DNA from: Gemmatimonadota bacterium
GTDB lineage: Bacteria > Gemmatimonadota > Gemmatimonadetes > Longimicrobiales > Gaopeijiaceae
Length of the DNA stretch: 5,887 bases
Assembly: GCA_003567615.1 (NCBI GenBank)
Contig: PWZC01000425.1
Coordinates: forward strand, 1 to 5,887
Direction: 5' to 3'
Positions 5,881 to 5,887 of the stretch are shown here, one piece after another. Both the position numbers and the translations under genes were made by a program. Position 1 is the stretch's first letter. Each line of letters begins with the position of its first letter. The notes beneath the pieces were generated by a model. That model searched no databases. It was not told the origin of the DNA and worked only from the letters and a program-made list of their open reading frames with translations.

Positions 5881-5887
5881 GGCACCC

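Larger units (their letters stand above)
5723..5887 (-). other. Open frame from window edge ending in ATGA overlap with LolA-like gene (possible upstream gene 3' end)
   Basis: On the minus strand one frame is open from the window edge for 54 codons and ends at TGA 5725-5723, which overlaps ATG 5726 as ATGA. It begins GCPTALEEVRQRLLSRG, which is helix-like and plausibly coding, and ends in ADAIRTVSPPDWSVIP. The ATGA join matches the overlap style of the operon's other junctions. Against it: the middle is rich in Cys, Arg and Pro, no family is recognisable, third-position G+C (about 70%) is only modest for this DNA, and a 54-codon open frame is easily reached by chance at this G+C. If it is not coding, this is the operon leader. 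Confidence 0.25.

Noticed and set aside
5727..5885. Start of the LolA-like gene at ATG 5885
   Set aside because: It would place 53 non-hydrophobic residues before a clear signal peptide. ATG 5726 has a GGAG and directly precedes the signal sequence.

Overview
This window looks like chromosomal DNA of a high-GC, diderm (Gram-negative type) bacterium. G+C is roughly two thirds by eye. Two genes have Sec signal peptides, one encodes an outer-membrane beta-barrel, and one encodes a LolA-fold periplasmic carrier, so an outer membrane is certain. The signal-peptide style (cleavage at Ala-Gln, as in PLPA/QTT and VASA/QLP) and the overall protein flavour suggest Gemmatimonadota or a similar soil or marine lineage. 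That placement is an impression, not something the sequence proves. No tRNA, rRNA, mobile element or CRISPR array was seen.

Layout: bases 1-311 on the + strand hold the C-terminal 102 residues of a YdfG-type short-chain dehydrogenase, starting at the catalytic Lys of its YxxxK motif. A 59-bp convergent gap with one weak hairpin follows. Everything from 371 to 5726 is one tightly packed operon on the minus strand. In transcription order it encodes: (1) a secreted LolA-like 'outer membrane lipoprotein-sorting' protein (4914-5726); (2) a LolC/E-type FtsX permease (3655-4917); (3) a second, divergent LolC/E-type permease (2378-3658); (4) a LolD/MacB-type ABC ATPase (1642-2385); (5) a secreted outer-membrane beta-barrel resembling DUF1302-type porins (371-1645). 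All four junctions overlap: GTGA, ATGA, 8 bp and GTGA. That is strong evidence for co-transcription and translational coupling.

How the genes may work together: the ATPase and two permeases form an inner-membrane mechanotransmission ABC transporter of the LolCDE/MacB class. The LolA-like protein would accept an acylated or lipidic substrate in the periplasm. The barrel is encoded where an outer-membrane acceptor would be expected. The set therefore covers inner membrane, periplasm and outer membrane, but with a barrel and no LolB in view. It is probably a specialised Lol-like lipid or lipoprotein transport system rather than the housekeeping one; this is inference. The 161 bases upstream of the operon (5727-5887) hold a bulged inverted repeat, a weak promoter-like pair, and a reading frame that stays open from the window edge to an ATGA overlap with the first gene, so an additional upstream gene is possible.
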